Source: an uncultured Geobacter sp. (GTDB lineage Bacteria; Desulfobacterota; Desulfuromonadia; Geobacterales; Geobacteraceae). Taken from it: a stretch of 64,000 bases of DNA. The position numbers were made by a program, and so were the translations under genes. This document shows, piece after piece, positions 53,542 through 62,258 of this stretch. Within the stretch, counting starts at the first letter, position 1. Each line of letters begins with the position of its first letter. The DNA is taken from the NCBI GenBank assembly GCA_903925075.1, contig CAIYDQ010000351.1:1-64000 (forward strand), given 5' to 3'. The notes beneath the pieces are model-generated. The model was not told the origin of the DNA and did no database searches. It saw only the letters and a program-made list of their open reading frames with translations.

Positions 53542-53922
53542 ATGTCCATAAACGCGATACAGGGGGCAAGTCAGCCGCAGGTGGCGAAAGGGGACGACCT
53601 TGCCGTCAATTCGGCGGCCAAACAGCAAGCCAAGCTGCAGAGCGCTCCCAGGCAGCAGTACTACCCTGCCGACGCGGCAGCTAAAGATCCCGCTCAGTTT
53701 GAAACCAGGGTGAAGGCAGCCACCCAGCAACTCAACGATTTCATGAAGCATTTTTCCATCAATCTGAATTTCTCCATCGACTCCGACTCCAAGCAGATCG
53801 TGGTGAAGGTGGTGAACCAGCAGACCGGCGAACTGATCAGGCAGATCCCCTCGGAGGAAGCGCTGAAGCTTTCCAAGGCCATGGATACGCTGCAGGGCCT
53901 GATCATTCGGGAAAAGGTGTAA
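53542..53922 (+). CDS. flaG: FlaG family flagellar protein (copy 2)
   Basis: A 126-residue FlaG, same length as the copy at 36275 and closely related in the C-terminal half (NFSIDSDSKQIVVKVVNQQTG, then ELIRQIPSEEALKLSKAMD). The N-terminal thirds differ (MSINAIQGASQPQVAKGDD here). GAGGAGTGA precedes the ATG. Likely a late, sigma-28-dependent gene. The two copies could pair or specialise; which is used in vivo is unknown. Confidence 0.92.
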   Translation: MSINAIQGASQPQVAKGDDLAVNSAAKQQAKLQSAPRQQYYPADAAAKDPAQFETRVKAATQQLNDFMKHFSINLNFSIDSDSKQIVVKVVNQQTGELIRQIPSEEALKLSKAMDTLQGLIIREKV

Positions 53923-53949
53923 CCTCCCGGGAACGCGGACCACTGTAAA

Positions 53950-54069
53950 CACACCCGTAGGATGCGGTGAACATCGTGAACCGCATCATCGCGGATCGAT
54001 GCGGTTCGTGTCTCACCACATCCTGCCGGCTGACGACCCCTATGGGCGAACCTTGTGTTCGCCCTTTTT
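53950..54069. repeat. palindromic repeat cluster with terminator-like hairpin
   Basis: Begins ACACCCGTAGGATGCGG, echoing ACACCCGTAGG at about 8797. GAACCGCATC pairs with GATGCGGTTC across a short spacer around 53969-54008. At 54044-54064 GGGCGAA-7-TTCGCCC is a perfect stem followed by five Ts, and 54044-54065 is identical to 7909-7930. The last part could terminate flaG transcription. Confidence 0.6.
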
Positions 54070-54130
54070 ACGTCTGCGCCGGTCATTTTCACCCCGGCCG
54101 TCGATCGGGAGGCAGGAGGCGAGCCGCCGC

Positions 54131-56005
54131 TCAGAGCACGATCCGCTCCAGCAGTCGCAGGCATTGCTCGATGGAGAGCCCGCCGGTGTTCAGGGCGAGG
54201 TCGGGGGCTTGCGGGAGCTCGTAAGGGGCGCTGACGCCGGTGAAGCCGGGGAGCTCGCCGCTGCGGGCCTTTTTGTAGAGCCCCTTGGGGTCCCGCTGCT
54301 CGCAGACCTCCAGGCCCGGGTCGAGAAAGACCTCGATGAACTTCTCCGGGCCGACGATGCCGCGCGCCATGGCGCGGTCCTCCTGAAACGGGGAGATGAA
54401 GGCGCTGATCACGATCAGCCCGGCATCGTTCATCAGGTGCGCGACCTCGGCGATCCTGCGGATGTTCTCGGCCCGGTCCTTGGGCGAAAAGCCGAGATCG
54501 CGATTGAGGCCGTGCCGGACGTTGTCCCCGTCGAGCACGTAGCAGGCCTTGCCGGCGTCGATCAGCCGCCGCTCCAGGGCGAAGGCGAGGGTCGATTTTC
54601 CGGAGCCGCTCAGGCCGGTAAACCAGACGGTGAGCGGCCTTTGCCGCAGAAACAGCGCCCGCTCCGTCAGGGAAACCTGTCCCTTGTGCCAGACGACCTC
54701 GCGCTTTTCCGGGAGCGCCCGGTCGGTCTTCAACTCCGCGTCGTAGTCGGTGCGGTCCACGATGACGGCTGCGCCCAGGGTGTCGTTATTTGCCGTGGAG
54801 ACCAGCAGCAGCGAGCCGAGCGCGCGGTTGCGGGCATAGGCGTCGGCGAAGACCGGCCTGAACAGGGAGAGCCGGATGCGGCCGATCTCGTTCAGCGACA
54901 GGCTCTGCGTCTCCTCCTGGCGCAGGGTGTTGGGATCGACCTTGTAGCTGATCTTCAGGCAGCGCGCCTTGAGCCACTGGGTGCCGTGCTTCAGTTGCAG
55001 CACCGCGTCGGGGACCAGGGGCTCGTCCCCGGTCCAGACCGCCATCGCCTCCAGTTCTTTGTATTCCTTGGGCACATTCCCCGGGTGGACCAACAGGTCG
55101 CCGCGCCCTATGTCCAACTCGTCCTCAAGGCAGACCGTCACCGACTGTCCCGCCAGGGCCTGCTCCAACTCAGCCTCCCCGACTGCGATCCGTCCGATGC
55201 GGGACCGGAAGCCCGAAGGGAGCGCGATGACCTCGTCCCCTTTCCTCAAAAGGCCCGAGGCTATGCAGCCGCTGTAGCCGCGGAAGGTGGAGTCGGGCCT
55301 GACCACCCTTTGCACCGGCATCCGGAAATCCACCAGGTTGCGGTCTCCCGCCACATAGATCTCCTCAAGATACGGCAGCAGGCAGGGGCCGTCGTACCAG
55401 GGCATCCGCTCTCCCCGGCGCAGGAGGTTGTCGCCATCCACCGCGCAAACGGGAATGAAACGGAGGCTTTTCAGCCCCAGGCGCATGGCGAAGTCGCGGT
55501 ACTGCCGCTCTATTTCCAGAAATCTGGCCCGGGAAAAATTCACCAGATCCATCTTGTTCACCGCCACCACCAGGCGCGGCACGCCCAAAAGCGAGCAGAT
55601 GAAGGCGTGCCGCTTCGACTGGGTGAGTATCCCCTGTTTGGCGTCGATGAGCAGCACCGCCAGGTCGGCTTTGGAGGCGGCGGTCGCCATGTTGCGGGTG
55701 TATTGCTCGTGGCCCGGGGCGTCGGCGATGATGAAGCGTCGCCGGGGCGTGGAGAAATAGCGGTAGGCGACGTCGATGGTGATCCCCTGCTCCCGCTCGG
55801 CCCTGAGCCCGTCGGTCACCAGGGCGAAATCGATCCCCCCCTCCATGGTCCTCGCCCCCTTGGTGAGCGCGTCGACGTGGTCGTCGTAGAGCGCGTCCGC
55901 GTCGTAGAGCAGCCGCCCGATCAGGGTGGATTTGCCGTCGTCGACGCTGCCGGCCGTGATCAGCCGCAGCAGGTCCGTCTGAGGTTGCCGCCCGGAATCG
56001 GACAT
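54131..56005 (-). CDS. cysN: sulfate adenylyltransferase large subunit fused to APS kinase (CysN-CysC)
   Basis: A 624-residue fusion. Residues 1-430 are the GTPase CysN, with G1 ITAGSVDDGKSTLIGR, the switch DAPGHEQYTRNM and G4 VNKMDLV. Residues about 450-624 are APS kinase CysC, with GLSGSGKSTLAFALERR as P-loop and NVRHGLNRDLGFSPKDRAENI. CysN with CysD activates sulfate to APS at the cost of GTP; CysC phosphorylates APS to PAPS for assimilation or sulfotransfer. Starts at ATG 56005 overlapping the cysD stop by one base (TGATG). No PAPS/APS reductase gene is in this window. Confidence 0.94.
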   Translation of the reverse strand: MSDSGRQPQTDLLRLITAGSVDDGKSTLIGRLLYDADALYDDHVDALTKGARTMEGGIDFALVTDGLRAEREQGITIDVAYRYFSTPRRRFIIADAPGHEQYTRNMATAASKADLAVLLIDAKQGILTQSKRHAFICSLLGVPRLVVAVNKMDLVNFSRARFLEIERQYRDFAMRLGLKSLRFIPVCAVDGDNLLRRGERMPWYDGPCLLPYLEEIYVAGDRNLVDFRMPVQRVVRPDSTFRGYSGCIASGLLRKGDEVIALPSGFRSRIGRIAVGEAELEQALAGQSVTVCLEDELDIGRGDLLVHPGNVPKEYKELEAMAVWTGDEPLVPDAVLQLKHGTQWLKARCLKISYKVDPNTLRQEETQSLSLNEIGRIRLSLFRPVFADAYARNRALGSLLLVSTANNDTLGAAVIVDRTDYDAELKTDRALPEKREVVWHKGQVSLTERALFLRQRPLTVWFTGLSGSGKSTLAFALERRLIDAGKACYVLDGDNVRHGLNRDLGFSPKDRAENIRRIAEVAHLMNDAGLIVISAFISPFQEDRAMARGIVGPEKFIEVFLDPGLEVCEQRDPKGLYKKARSGELPGFTGVSAPYELPQAPDLALNTGGLSIEQCLRLLERIVL

Positions 56006-56910
56006 CAGAAATATCCCTCCCGCTTTTTCAGCTCCATGGAGCCGTCCTGGTCGTGATCGATGATGCGCGTGGTCCGCTCCGAGAGTCTGGTGAGCTCCAA
56101 CTCCTCGATGATCTCCTCGACGCTGGCGGCGCTGGAGGCCACGGCACCCGTGCACGGGTAACAGCCCAGGGTCCGAAAGCGGCAGAGCCTCTCCACGGCC
56201 GTCTCGCCCGGCTGCAGTCTGCTTTCCGCCTCCACCGGGATCAGTTGTCCCGAGCGCTCCACGACCCGACGCGGCGCGGCGAAATAAAGGGGGACCACCT
56301 CGATCCGCTCCCGGAGAATATAGCGCCACACGTCCAGTTCGGTCCAATTGGAGAGCGGAAAGACCCGCATGCTCTCCCCGTCATGCAGGCGGCTGTTGTA
56401 GAGCGCCCAAAATTCCGGGCGCTGGCGCCTTGGCTCCCACTGTCCGAAGGCGTCCCGGAACGAGAAAATGCGCTCCTTGGCCCGGGAGCGCTCTTCCTCG
56501 CGGCGGGCGCCTCCGATGACGGCCTGGTAGTTGCCCTGTCGCAAGGCGTTGAGCAGCCCTTGGGTTTTCAGCGTCTGGCAACAGCGCACCGTGCCGAGAT
56601 CCCAGGGGTTGACGGACAGTTCGCCTGCCTCCCGGCTGTAGTGCACCCTCAAGTCGAGCCCGGGCTCGCCGGCGATGCGGTCCCTGAAGTCGATCATCTC
56701 GGGGAATTTGTAGCGGGTGTCGATGTGCAAAAGCGGGAAGGGTATCGGCGCGGGGACAAAGGCCTTGCGGGCCAGTCGCAGCAGGACCGAGGAATCCTTG
56801 CCGATGGAGTACATCATCACCGGACGCTCGAATTCCGCCGCCACCTCCCTGAGAATGTAGATCGCCTCGGACTCCAGTTCGTCCAGGACGGATAACGATA
56901 AACGCTCCAT
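56005..56910 (-). CDS. cysD: sulfate adenylyltransferase small subunit CysD
   Basis: A 301-residue ATP pyrophosphatase-type protein, matching the usual 302-residue CysD. The PP-loop is [20 protein letters not shown] near residue 33, followed by [19 protein letters not shown] and [21 protein letters not shown]. The ATG at 56910 gives the family N-terminus; a GTG 24 bases upstream is less likely. It forms an operon with cysN-C. Substrate: sulfate plus ATP. Confidence 0.95.
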   Translation of the reverse strand: MERLSLSVLDELESEAIYILREVAAEFERPVMMYSIGKDSSVLLRLARKAFVPAPIPFPLLHIDTRYKFPEMIDFRDRIAGEPGLDLRVHYSREAGELSVNPWDLGTVRCCQTLKTQGLLNALRQGNYQAVIGGARREEERSRAKERIFSFRDAFGQWEPRRQRPEFWALYNSRLHDGESMRVFPLSNWTELDVWRYILRERIEVVPLYFAAPRRVVERSGQLIPVEAESRLQPGETAVERLCRFRTLGCYPCTGAVASSAASVEEIIEELELTRLSERTTRIIDHDQDGSMELKKREGYF

Positions 56911-57353
56911 TGCTACCCCTGTTCCTTTTGCCACGCTGTCGGCCCCTGAGGCGATCCTGAAGGATGCATCGAAACGGCGGGATTATAGCACATCGCCTCG
57001 GGAAAGTCTGGTTAAACTCCGATATCTGCAGCCAATCGCAGCCGCGGCCGCCGCCGTCAATTTTTTGAAAGCGCCGGACGCCGGGCCGCCGCGTGGCCGC
57101 AGTCGGCAGGCCTCCCGCTCATGAGAAATGCCGGCGCGGCCGGGGCATGCCCCGGTCGAGCTGCTCATGAGAGTGCCGTTTCGCGGGCCCCCACCTCAGG
57201 TCAAATATCCGACGCGGGAGCGAAAACCCCGGCAGCTTAGGCGCGACGGAGATCGCAGTGAAAGCGGCGTCCGGCGTAATGCAGCTTGACTCTGCGATAA
57301 AGATGAGCTAATTAGGGCTGGTGCAAAAAAGTCCCATAACGGAGGTGGCGCGC
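56911..57353 (+). other. intergenic region with palindromes, no gene seen
   Basis: A 443-base gap. GCTCATGAGA occurs at 57117-57126 and again at 57163-57172, bracketing a perfect 16-base palindrome CCGGGGCATGCCCCGG (57140-57155). No T-run follows. A promoter for the downstream kinase lies at 57286-57314. Nothing coding is supported. Confidence 0.5.
57286..57314 (+). promoter_or_regulatory. sigma-70 promoter for the cytidylate-kinase-like gene
   Basis: TTGACT (57286-57291), 17 bases, TAATTA (57309-57314), 40 bases before the ATG. Confidence 0.6.
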
Positions 57354-58067
57354 ATGGCGAGGAATCTGCTTGTTCCCGGCATTGAGGAACGGTTGAGCGG
57401 CTTTATGGAGGTGCGGCGCAGAAACCTGCGGGAACACGGCCTGGCGGGCGACGTGCGGCTGATGCCCACCGTCACCGTGACCCGTGAATTCGGCTGCGAA
57501 GGATATCCGGTCGCCGAGAGGCTACAGACCTTGCTGGAAAAAAGAAGCGGGCAGCCTTGGGTGGTGATGGACCGGGCGCTGCTGGCGAGGGTGGCCGCCG
57601 ACCACAACCTCTCCCAGCAGATGCTGCAAGGAATCGGCGACCGTAACACCTTTCTCGACGAGATCCTCTCCACCTTCTCGTCGCGCTGGAAGAGCGACAA
57701 GGATTACTACCGGCTGCTCTGCCGGCAGATCGTCGCTCTGGCGCAGGGAGGCAACGTCATCCTGGTCGGCCGGGGCGCCGCCCTGCTTACCCAGCGGACG
57801 CCAAACTGCTTCCACATCAGGATCGTTGCTCCCATGGGCTTCAAGGTCGAATCGATCCGCTCGAGGATGGGGCTCGAAAGCGAAGAGGCGCGGGAACTGA
57901 TTCTGGAGCGGCAGCGGCAAAGGGACGATTTCCTCAAGGAGTTCCTGGGGCGCGACATCGCCGACCCGACCCTCTATCACCTGCTCTTCAACAACGCCAG
58001 ATGCGACGCCAACCAGATTGCAACGCTGACCGCCGAGCTGGTCGCGCCGAGCAAGGCCGCCGGCTGA
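57354..58067 (+). CDS. cytidylate kinase-like protein (Cytidylate_kin2 family)
   Basis: A 237-residue P-loop NTPase of the cytidylate-kinase-like family. The cue is TVTREFGCEGYPVAERLQTLLE near residue 44 in the usual position of the kinase loop, followed by WVVMDRALLARVAADHNLS and NVILVGRGAALLT. The lysine of a standard Walker A is replaced by a Cys-Glu-Gly arrangement, as in the family. Substrate unknown; it is not the canonical Cmk. GGAGG precedes the ATG at 57354. It converges on the TolC-like gene with only 16 bases between stops. Confidence 0.78.
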   Translation: MARNLLVPGIEERLSGFMEVRRRNLREHGLAGDVRLMPTVTVTREFGCEGYPVAERLQTLLEKRSGQPWVVMDRALLARVAADHNLSQQMLQGIGDRNTFLDEILSTFSSRWKSDKDYYRLLCRQIVALAQGGNVILVGRGAALLTQRTPNCFHIRIVAPMGFKVESIRSRMGLESEEARELILERQRQRDDFLKEFLGRDIADPTLYHLLFNNARCDANQIATLTAELVAPSKAAG

Positions 58068-58083
58068 CGGCACAACGCCCCGT

Positions 58084-60249
58084 CTAATCCCTGGCCAGGT
58101 CCTGCTCAGACAGTATGCCTGCCGCGGCTTTCAGTTCGACTACCCGCACCACGTTGTCGTACATGGCGTTTTTCAAGTCGCGCTGGGCGACCGAATAGGC
58201 CTGCTCGGCGTTCAAGAGGTCGATGGCGGTGCGGGTCCCGATGCTACGCCCCTTGCGGATGGCGTTCAACTGCACCAGCGCCGAGGCTTCCCTTTGCTCC
58301 AGTGACCTTATCAGGCTCACCGCGTAGCGCAGGTTGAAGAACGCCTGCTTGACGTTGTCGCGCCGCTGCTCGCGCACCTGGTCGAGCGCGTAGCGCCGCT
58401 CGGTTTCGTTGGCGCTGGCCCGCCGGACGCGCGCGCTGGTCTCGCCCCCGGAGTAGAGCGGCAGCGTGACGGTGGCACCCAGATGCCACTGGCGCGTCTC
58501 GGCCGAAGGGTCGAAAGCCGCGCCCTTGTTCACGTCGAAGCCGCCGGTGGCGTCGATCACCGGCAGATGGTCGGACTTGGCCGATTTGGTCTGTTCGGCG
58601 GAACTTACCAACCCTTCCTGCGCTTGCCTGATTTGCGGATCACTCTTCTCCATGGTAGCCAGCCACCACTCTATATCGTTGGGATCCGGCGGTATCGGTC
58701 GTTTCGGCAGTTGGTCGGCGATAGCGGGCACCACCTTGCCGACGATGGCGGAGAGCCTCTGGCGGGCCAAGGTGAGGCTGCTCTCGCTGCGGTTCAGGTC
58801 GGCCAGCACGCTGTCCAAGCGGGCCTGCGCCTCGTACACCGCGATGATGTCGCCGGTTCCCGCCTGCAAGAAGGCTTGCGCTTGCTCGAGCGCCTGCTTC
58901 ACCCTGGATATCTCGTCACGGGCGATGACGTCATCGCCTTGCGTCTTCAGCAGCCCGAAGTACGCCTGGGTCAGCCGCAAGATCAGGCCCTGCCGGGTGG
59001 CGGTGACCCCAGCCTCTTCGCCGCGCTCGGCCGCCTTGGCGGACGCCAGGTTGAAGCGGCTGGAGAAATGCAAGAGCGGTGCGCTGGCGACGACATCGTA
59101 GTTGAAGCCGAGGACCGTTGACTGCAGTGAGGGGGTGCCGCGAGTGATGCTGGTCTGGTCGATGTAGCTCAGGCCGACGTCGGCGTTGACACGGGGGCGC
59201 AGGGCGGACCGAGCCAATTCGGTGTCGGCCTGGCTTCCCAGGTACCGGGAGCGGGCGCGCCCCAGGTCAGGGTCGCTGGCCTTGGCCAACTGGTAGAGAT
59301 CAAGCAGCGTTTCCCGGGGGGGCGCGGCGGGCGGGGCATAGGCTGCGGCGATCCGCGCGCCTGCCGTCTTCGCGGCTGGACTCTGGGCGGCGGCGCTCCG
59401 TGCGGTTACCGCCGGCGCAGCCGGGCTCTGCTGTGCGCTGCTCCGGGCGGTTGTTGCCGCCGGCGCCGCCGAGCTCTGTTGCGCTGTACTCCGAGCGGTT
59501 GCCGTCGGCGCGGGCGGGGTCTGCTGTACGGTGCTCCGAGCGGTTGCCGTCGGCGCGGTCGGAGTCTGCTGTACGGTGCTCCGAGCGGTTGCCACCGGCG
59601 CGGCTGGACTCCGGGTGGCGGTGCTCGCTGCGGGCGCGCTCTTTGGAGCTGCGGCCTGCGCCGTGGCGGTTTTGGCTGCTGCGGTACTTGCGGCGGCATG
59701 CGCGGCTACGGCGGGTTTCGCGGCTGGAGTGGCCTTAGCCGTCCCTGCCGCCACGATGGTGAAGCGCGCCGCTTTGGCATTGGGGCCGGCGCCGGGAAAG
59801 ATATAGCTCACCGGGAGCTTCGCCAAGGCGCTGTGTTGGTAAGAAAGCTTCAGCCTGCCGGCCAGTTCCTGAACCACCTTTTGGGGTGTTTCGTCGCCGT
59901 TGAAGGCAAGCAGCCCGATGCCCAGGGTGGTGAGCAAGCGGTTGTAGGTGTAGGTTTCGTCGGCCGACAGACCGCAGGCCACCACCAACTTTTGGCCGCC
60001 GTTGGCTGCCCCGAACGCCTGCGCGTTGGGAAGCGGTTTGACTTGCGGAGCGAGTCGTCCCAACTGAGCGGCAACTGCCCGGGCGACTATGCAGGGCGGC
60101 CCGGCGTAGATAGCCGGGATCAACTCGGCGGCGCTGGCGCTGGGGGCCGCTTCTTTGGCACGAGGCGCGCTTTTCGGGGGAACATCGGCGGCGCCCGCAC
60201 AGCTAGCCGCCAGCAACGCGCCAAGGGTGCATGTCATCAGGTACTTCAT
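58084..60249 (-). CDS. TolC-family outer-membrane protein with N-terminal extension and repeats
   Basis: A 721-residue protein. A Sec signal peptide ends around ASCAGA (residue 20). Residues about 35-150 form a separate domain containing GPPCIVARAVAAQL and LVVACGLSADETYTYNRLLTTL that I do not recognise. Residues about 210-290 are Ala/Thr/Ser/Gln/Pro repeats of 15 residues (TARSTVQQTPTAPTA type), encoded by 45-base units. The last about 420 residues are a TolC/OEP domain (LLDLYQLAKASDPDLGRARSRYLG and the helical pairs ending AAAGILSEQDL). It should provide the outer-membrane exit for the adjacent ABC/HlyD type I system. Confidence 0.85.
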   Translation of the reverse strand: MKYLMTCTLGALLAASCAGAADVPPKSAPRAKEAAPSASAAELIPAIYAGPPCIVARAVAAQLGRLAPQVKPLPNAQAFGAANGGQKLVVACGLSADETYTYNRLLTTLGIGLLAFNGDETPQKVVQELAGRLKLSYQHSALAKLPVSYIFPGAGPNAKAARFTIVAAGTAKATPAAKPAVAAHAAASTAAAKTATAQAAAPKSAPAASTATRSPAAPVATARSTVQQTPTAPTATARSTVQQTPPAPTATARSTAQQSSAAPAATTARSSAQQSPAAPAVTARSAAAQSPAAKTAGARIAAAYAPPAAPPRETLLDLYQLAKASDPDLGRARSRYLGSQADTELARSALRPRVNADVGLSYIDQTSITRGTPSLQSTVLGFNYDVVASAPLLHFSSRFNLASAKAAERGEEAGVTATRQGLILRLTQAYFGLLKTQGDDVIARDEISRVKQALEQAQAFLQAGTGDIIAVYEAQARLDSVLADLNRSESSLTLARQRLSAIVGKVVPAIADQLPKRPIPPDPNDIEWWLATMEKSDPQIRQAQEGLVSSAEQTKSAKSDHLPVIDATGGFDVNKGAAFDPSAETRQWHLGATVTLPLYSGGETSARVRRASANETERRYALDQVREQRRDNVKQAFFNLRYAVSLIRSLEQREASALVQLNAIRKGRSIGTRTAIDLLNAEQAYSVAQRDLKNAMYDNVVRVVELKAAAGILSEQDLARD

Positions 60250-60332
60250 TGCTGATCTTCTCCCGAGCGTGTGAAAGTTTAGACTCCGATGGAGTTGGGA
60301 CGGATTTTCCGAACGAGCAGGCGCGCCCTCAT

Positions 60333-60346
60333 GTCAAAAGTTTGAC
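60333..60346. promoter_or_regulatory. perfect 14-base palindrome upstream of the TolC-like gene
   Basis: GTCAAA-AG-TTTGAC is exactly symmetric around two bases. It lies in the 114-base gap between the zinc-ribbon gene stop and the TolC-like start. The same core is found at 13831-13844 and 51226-51239. Candidate operator. Confidence 0.5.
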
Positions 60347-60363
60347 CCATGCCACGGCGGTCG

Positions 60364-61164
60364 TTACTTGACGAGCCTGACCACATAGGCGGTGACGCAG
60401 AAGTTCACGATGGTGAAAATCACCATCACCACGCAAAGATAAAGGACATAGGGGGAGCCGTCCGATCCGCCGGCGCTCTCCTCGGCTCTGATGGATGCCG
60501 CCGCCTTCACTTGCTGCACCACGCCGCTCATCTCGGCAAGGGTCGCTTTCTGAGCCTCCTGTATGCCTGCGGACGCGGTTTTCAGCTGCTCGGAAAAGGA
60601 GGTGACGATCTCCTGCATCGCGCTGGTGGCGATCAGGTTTTGTTCCCGCATGCTGTTGACCATGTCGTCTTTAATCTTTTCCGAACTTTCCACGAACTTG
60701 CCGATGTTGGTGATCAGGTCCGAAAGCATGTCGTTGTTGGTGTTTTCGGCGCTGTTCACAAAGTTGCCGAGGCTGGCCACCAACTCTTTAATGGCGGTGC
60801 TGTTGCTGTTTTCGATCAATTGGCCGATGGCGTCGGTGAGTTCGTTGAGGGATTCGACCTGCGCGTGCAGCACTTGACTGGCGAAATCGTCCCCCGCCGG
60901 GACGGCGTCGATTATTTTGCCGCGCCGCTCGGCGGTCCCAAGGGCGCGTGAAGACGCCGCTCCTGCGGGGGCGATGCCGTGGGCTAGGCGCAACTCTTCC
61001 AGCGGGCATCCGCACTCCGGGCAGGCTTGCAGGTTGATATCGACCAGGTGCAGGCACTCTGGACAGTTCGCGGTATCGGCCTCGGCGGGAAAACCGCATT
61101 CGGGGCAGAAACCGGCGTCCGCTGATAATTCTGAGTTGCACTCGACGCAAGCGGTGGTGGTCAT
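60364..61164 (-). CDS. zinc-ribbon, coiled-coil, tail-anchored membrane protein
   Basis: A 266-residue protein. The first 60 residues have four Cys-x-x-Cys pairs (CVEC, CPEC, CPEC, CPEC) that make double zinc ribbons. A long region (about 100-220) is predicted coiled coil, rich in Asn, Ser and Glu (LIENSNSTAIKELVASLGNF). The C-terminus has one membrane helix (YVLYLCVVMVIFTIVNFCVTAYV) and a basic end. Placed between a GYF/zinc-ribbon gene and the TolC gene of a type I secretion operon. Function unknown; possibly a secretion accessory or scaffold. AGAAGGA precedes the ATG. Confidence 0.72.
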   Translation of the reverse strand: MTTTACVECNSELSADAGFCPECGFPAEADTANCPECLHLVDINLQACPECGCPLEELRLAHGIAPAGAASSRALGTAERRGKIIDAVPAGDDFASQVLHAQVESLNELTDAIGQLIENSNSTAIKELVASLGNFVNSAENTNNDMLSDLITNIGKFVESSEKIKDDMVNSMREQNLIATSAMQEIVTSFSEQLKTASAGIQEAQKATLAEMSGVVQQVKAAASIRAEESAGGSDGSPYVLYLCVVMVIFTIVNFCVTAYVVRLVK

Positions 61165-61250
61165 TGCGGGTCCTTCTACGATTTGGGGATTTTCCTGGGG
61201 CTGTGGCAAGTAGACCCGTTGCGACAGCATTAATCGTGCCGGCTATGGGC

Positions 61251-62207
61251 CTACCTCACCGAGAGGCGGACATAGCTGCTATTTAGATACAGGCATGATG
61301 CCAGCCAGAGCAGCAGCGATGCGAGCCAGGTCCACACATGCACCGGTTTGCCGTTGAGCCTTTTGTCCCGCAGGAAGATGTAGACCGGGACTTGTAAAAA
61401 CAAGTACTTGTTCATCTTGGAAAAGGTCTCGTCCGATTTTCTGACGTCGCTGAAATCCAGGTAGGAAGCGAGCAGGTTGGCCAGGAGCATTATCCACCAC
61501 AGCTGCGAGTAATAGCCGAGTCGGTTATGGGTGGTAGCCACCCAGAGCTCGGTGGCGACCACCTGCAGGATCGCGCCCCATGCCGGAGCGAGGGCCAGCA
61601 CCCAGAGGTAGTGGGATCTCGATCCGAGTGCGTCGCCGGCAGGCGGCGGATAGGTCGGGACGGCAGCCGGCGCCGCCTCTTCATACGACGAGAGCGCTAT
61701 CCAGTCGGGCAGCCCCGGCGTCCAGGCCAAGGTGTCGCCGGCGATATGCCCGTCCGCCGCGAGTTTGCGCAATGCCGCCAGGGTGACCGGGCCGGAGCGC
61801 CCCAAGGGCGAGACGTAGTACCAGGTTTCCTGGTCCTCCTCCTCCGCGAGCTGAGGAGGCGTTTCCAGCGGGTCCTGGAAGAGGGCATCGGCGCAGGCTA
61901 TCAAAGCATTCTCGGCGAGACCGTCGTCGTCCGCTGCCGGCGACGGTGCCGCAGATTGGGCGTTTGCCGCCGGCGACGGCTCCGCGGATGCGACGCCGAC
62001 CGCCGGGGTGGGCTCCGCCGCGGATGCGGGGGCGGTCGCCGGGCTCCGGTCCACGGGGAGGGCGCGGACAGCAGGCGCGCGCTCGGCCGCCGGGGTCGCC
62101 CCGGTGCCGGCCTCGCTCGACTGCGGGCCTGCGCCGCCGCATCGAGGGCAGGTCAGCGCCTTCGATGAGATCCGGTTTCCGCACCCTTTGCATTGTATTA
62201 AGGCCAT
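61251..62207 (-). CDS. zinc-ribbon / GYF_2 domain membrane protein
   Basis: A 318-residue protein with an N-terminal zinc ribbon (CKGCGNRISSKALTCPRCG), an Ala/Pro-rich linker with several short repeats (about 30-95), a GYF_2-type domain (WYYVSPLGRSGPVTLAALRKLAADGHIAGDTLAW at about 131-164) that in other proteins binds proline-rich peptides, and then membrane segments to the C-terminus. The proline-rich linker of itself or its neighbours could be the ligand. Encoded in the type I secretion operon after HlyD. Specific role unknown. Confidence 0.72.
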   Translation of the reverse strand: MALIQCKGCGNRISSKALTCPRCGGAGPQSSEAGTGATPAAERAPAVRALPVDRSPATAPASAAEPTPAVGVASAEPSPAANAQSAAPSPAADDDGLAENALIACADALFQDPLETPPQLAEEEDQETWYYVSPLGRSGPVTLAALRKLAADGHIAGDTLAWTPGLPDWIALSSYEEAAPAAVPTYPPPAGDALGSRSHYLWVLALAPAWGAILQVVATELWVATTHNRLGYYSQLWWIMLLANLLASYLDFSDVRKSDETFSKMNKYLFLQVPVYIFLRDKRLNGKPVHVWTWLASLLLWLASCLYLNSSYVRLSVR

Positions 62208-62258
62208 GCGTCCTCTTGCTGAAACACGTGTCGGCGAGCCGGCGAAGGCAGGCGTCGC

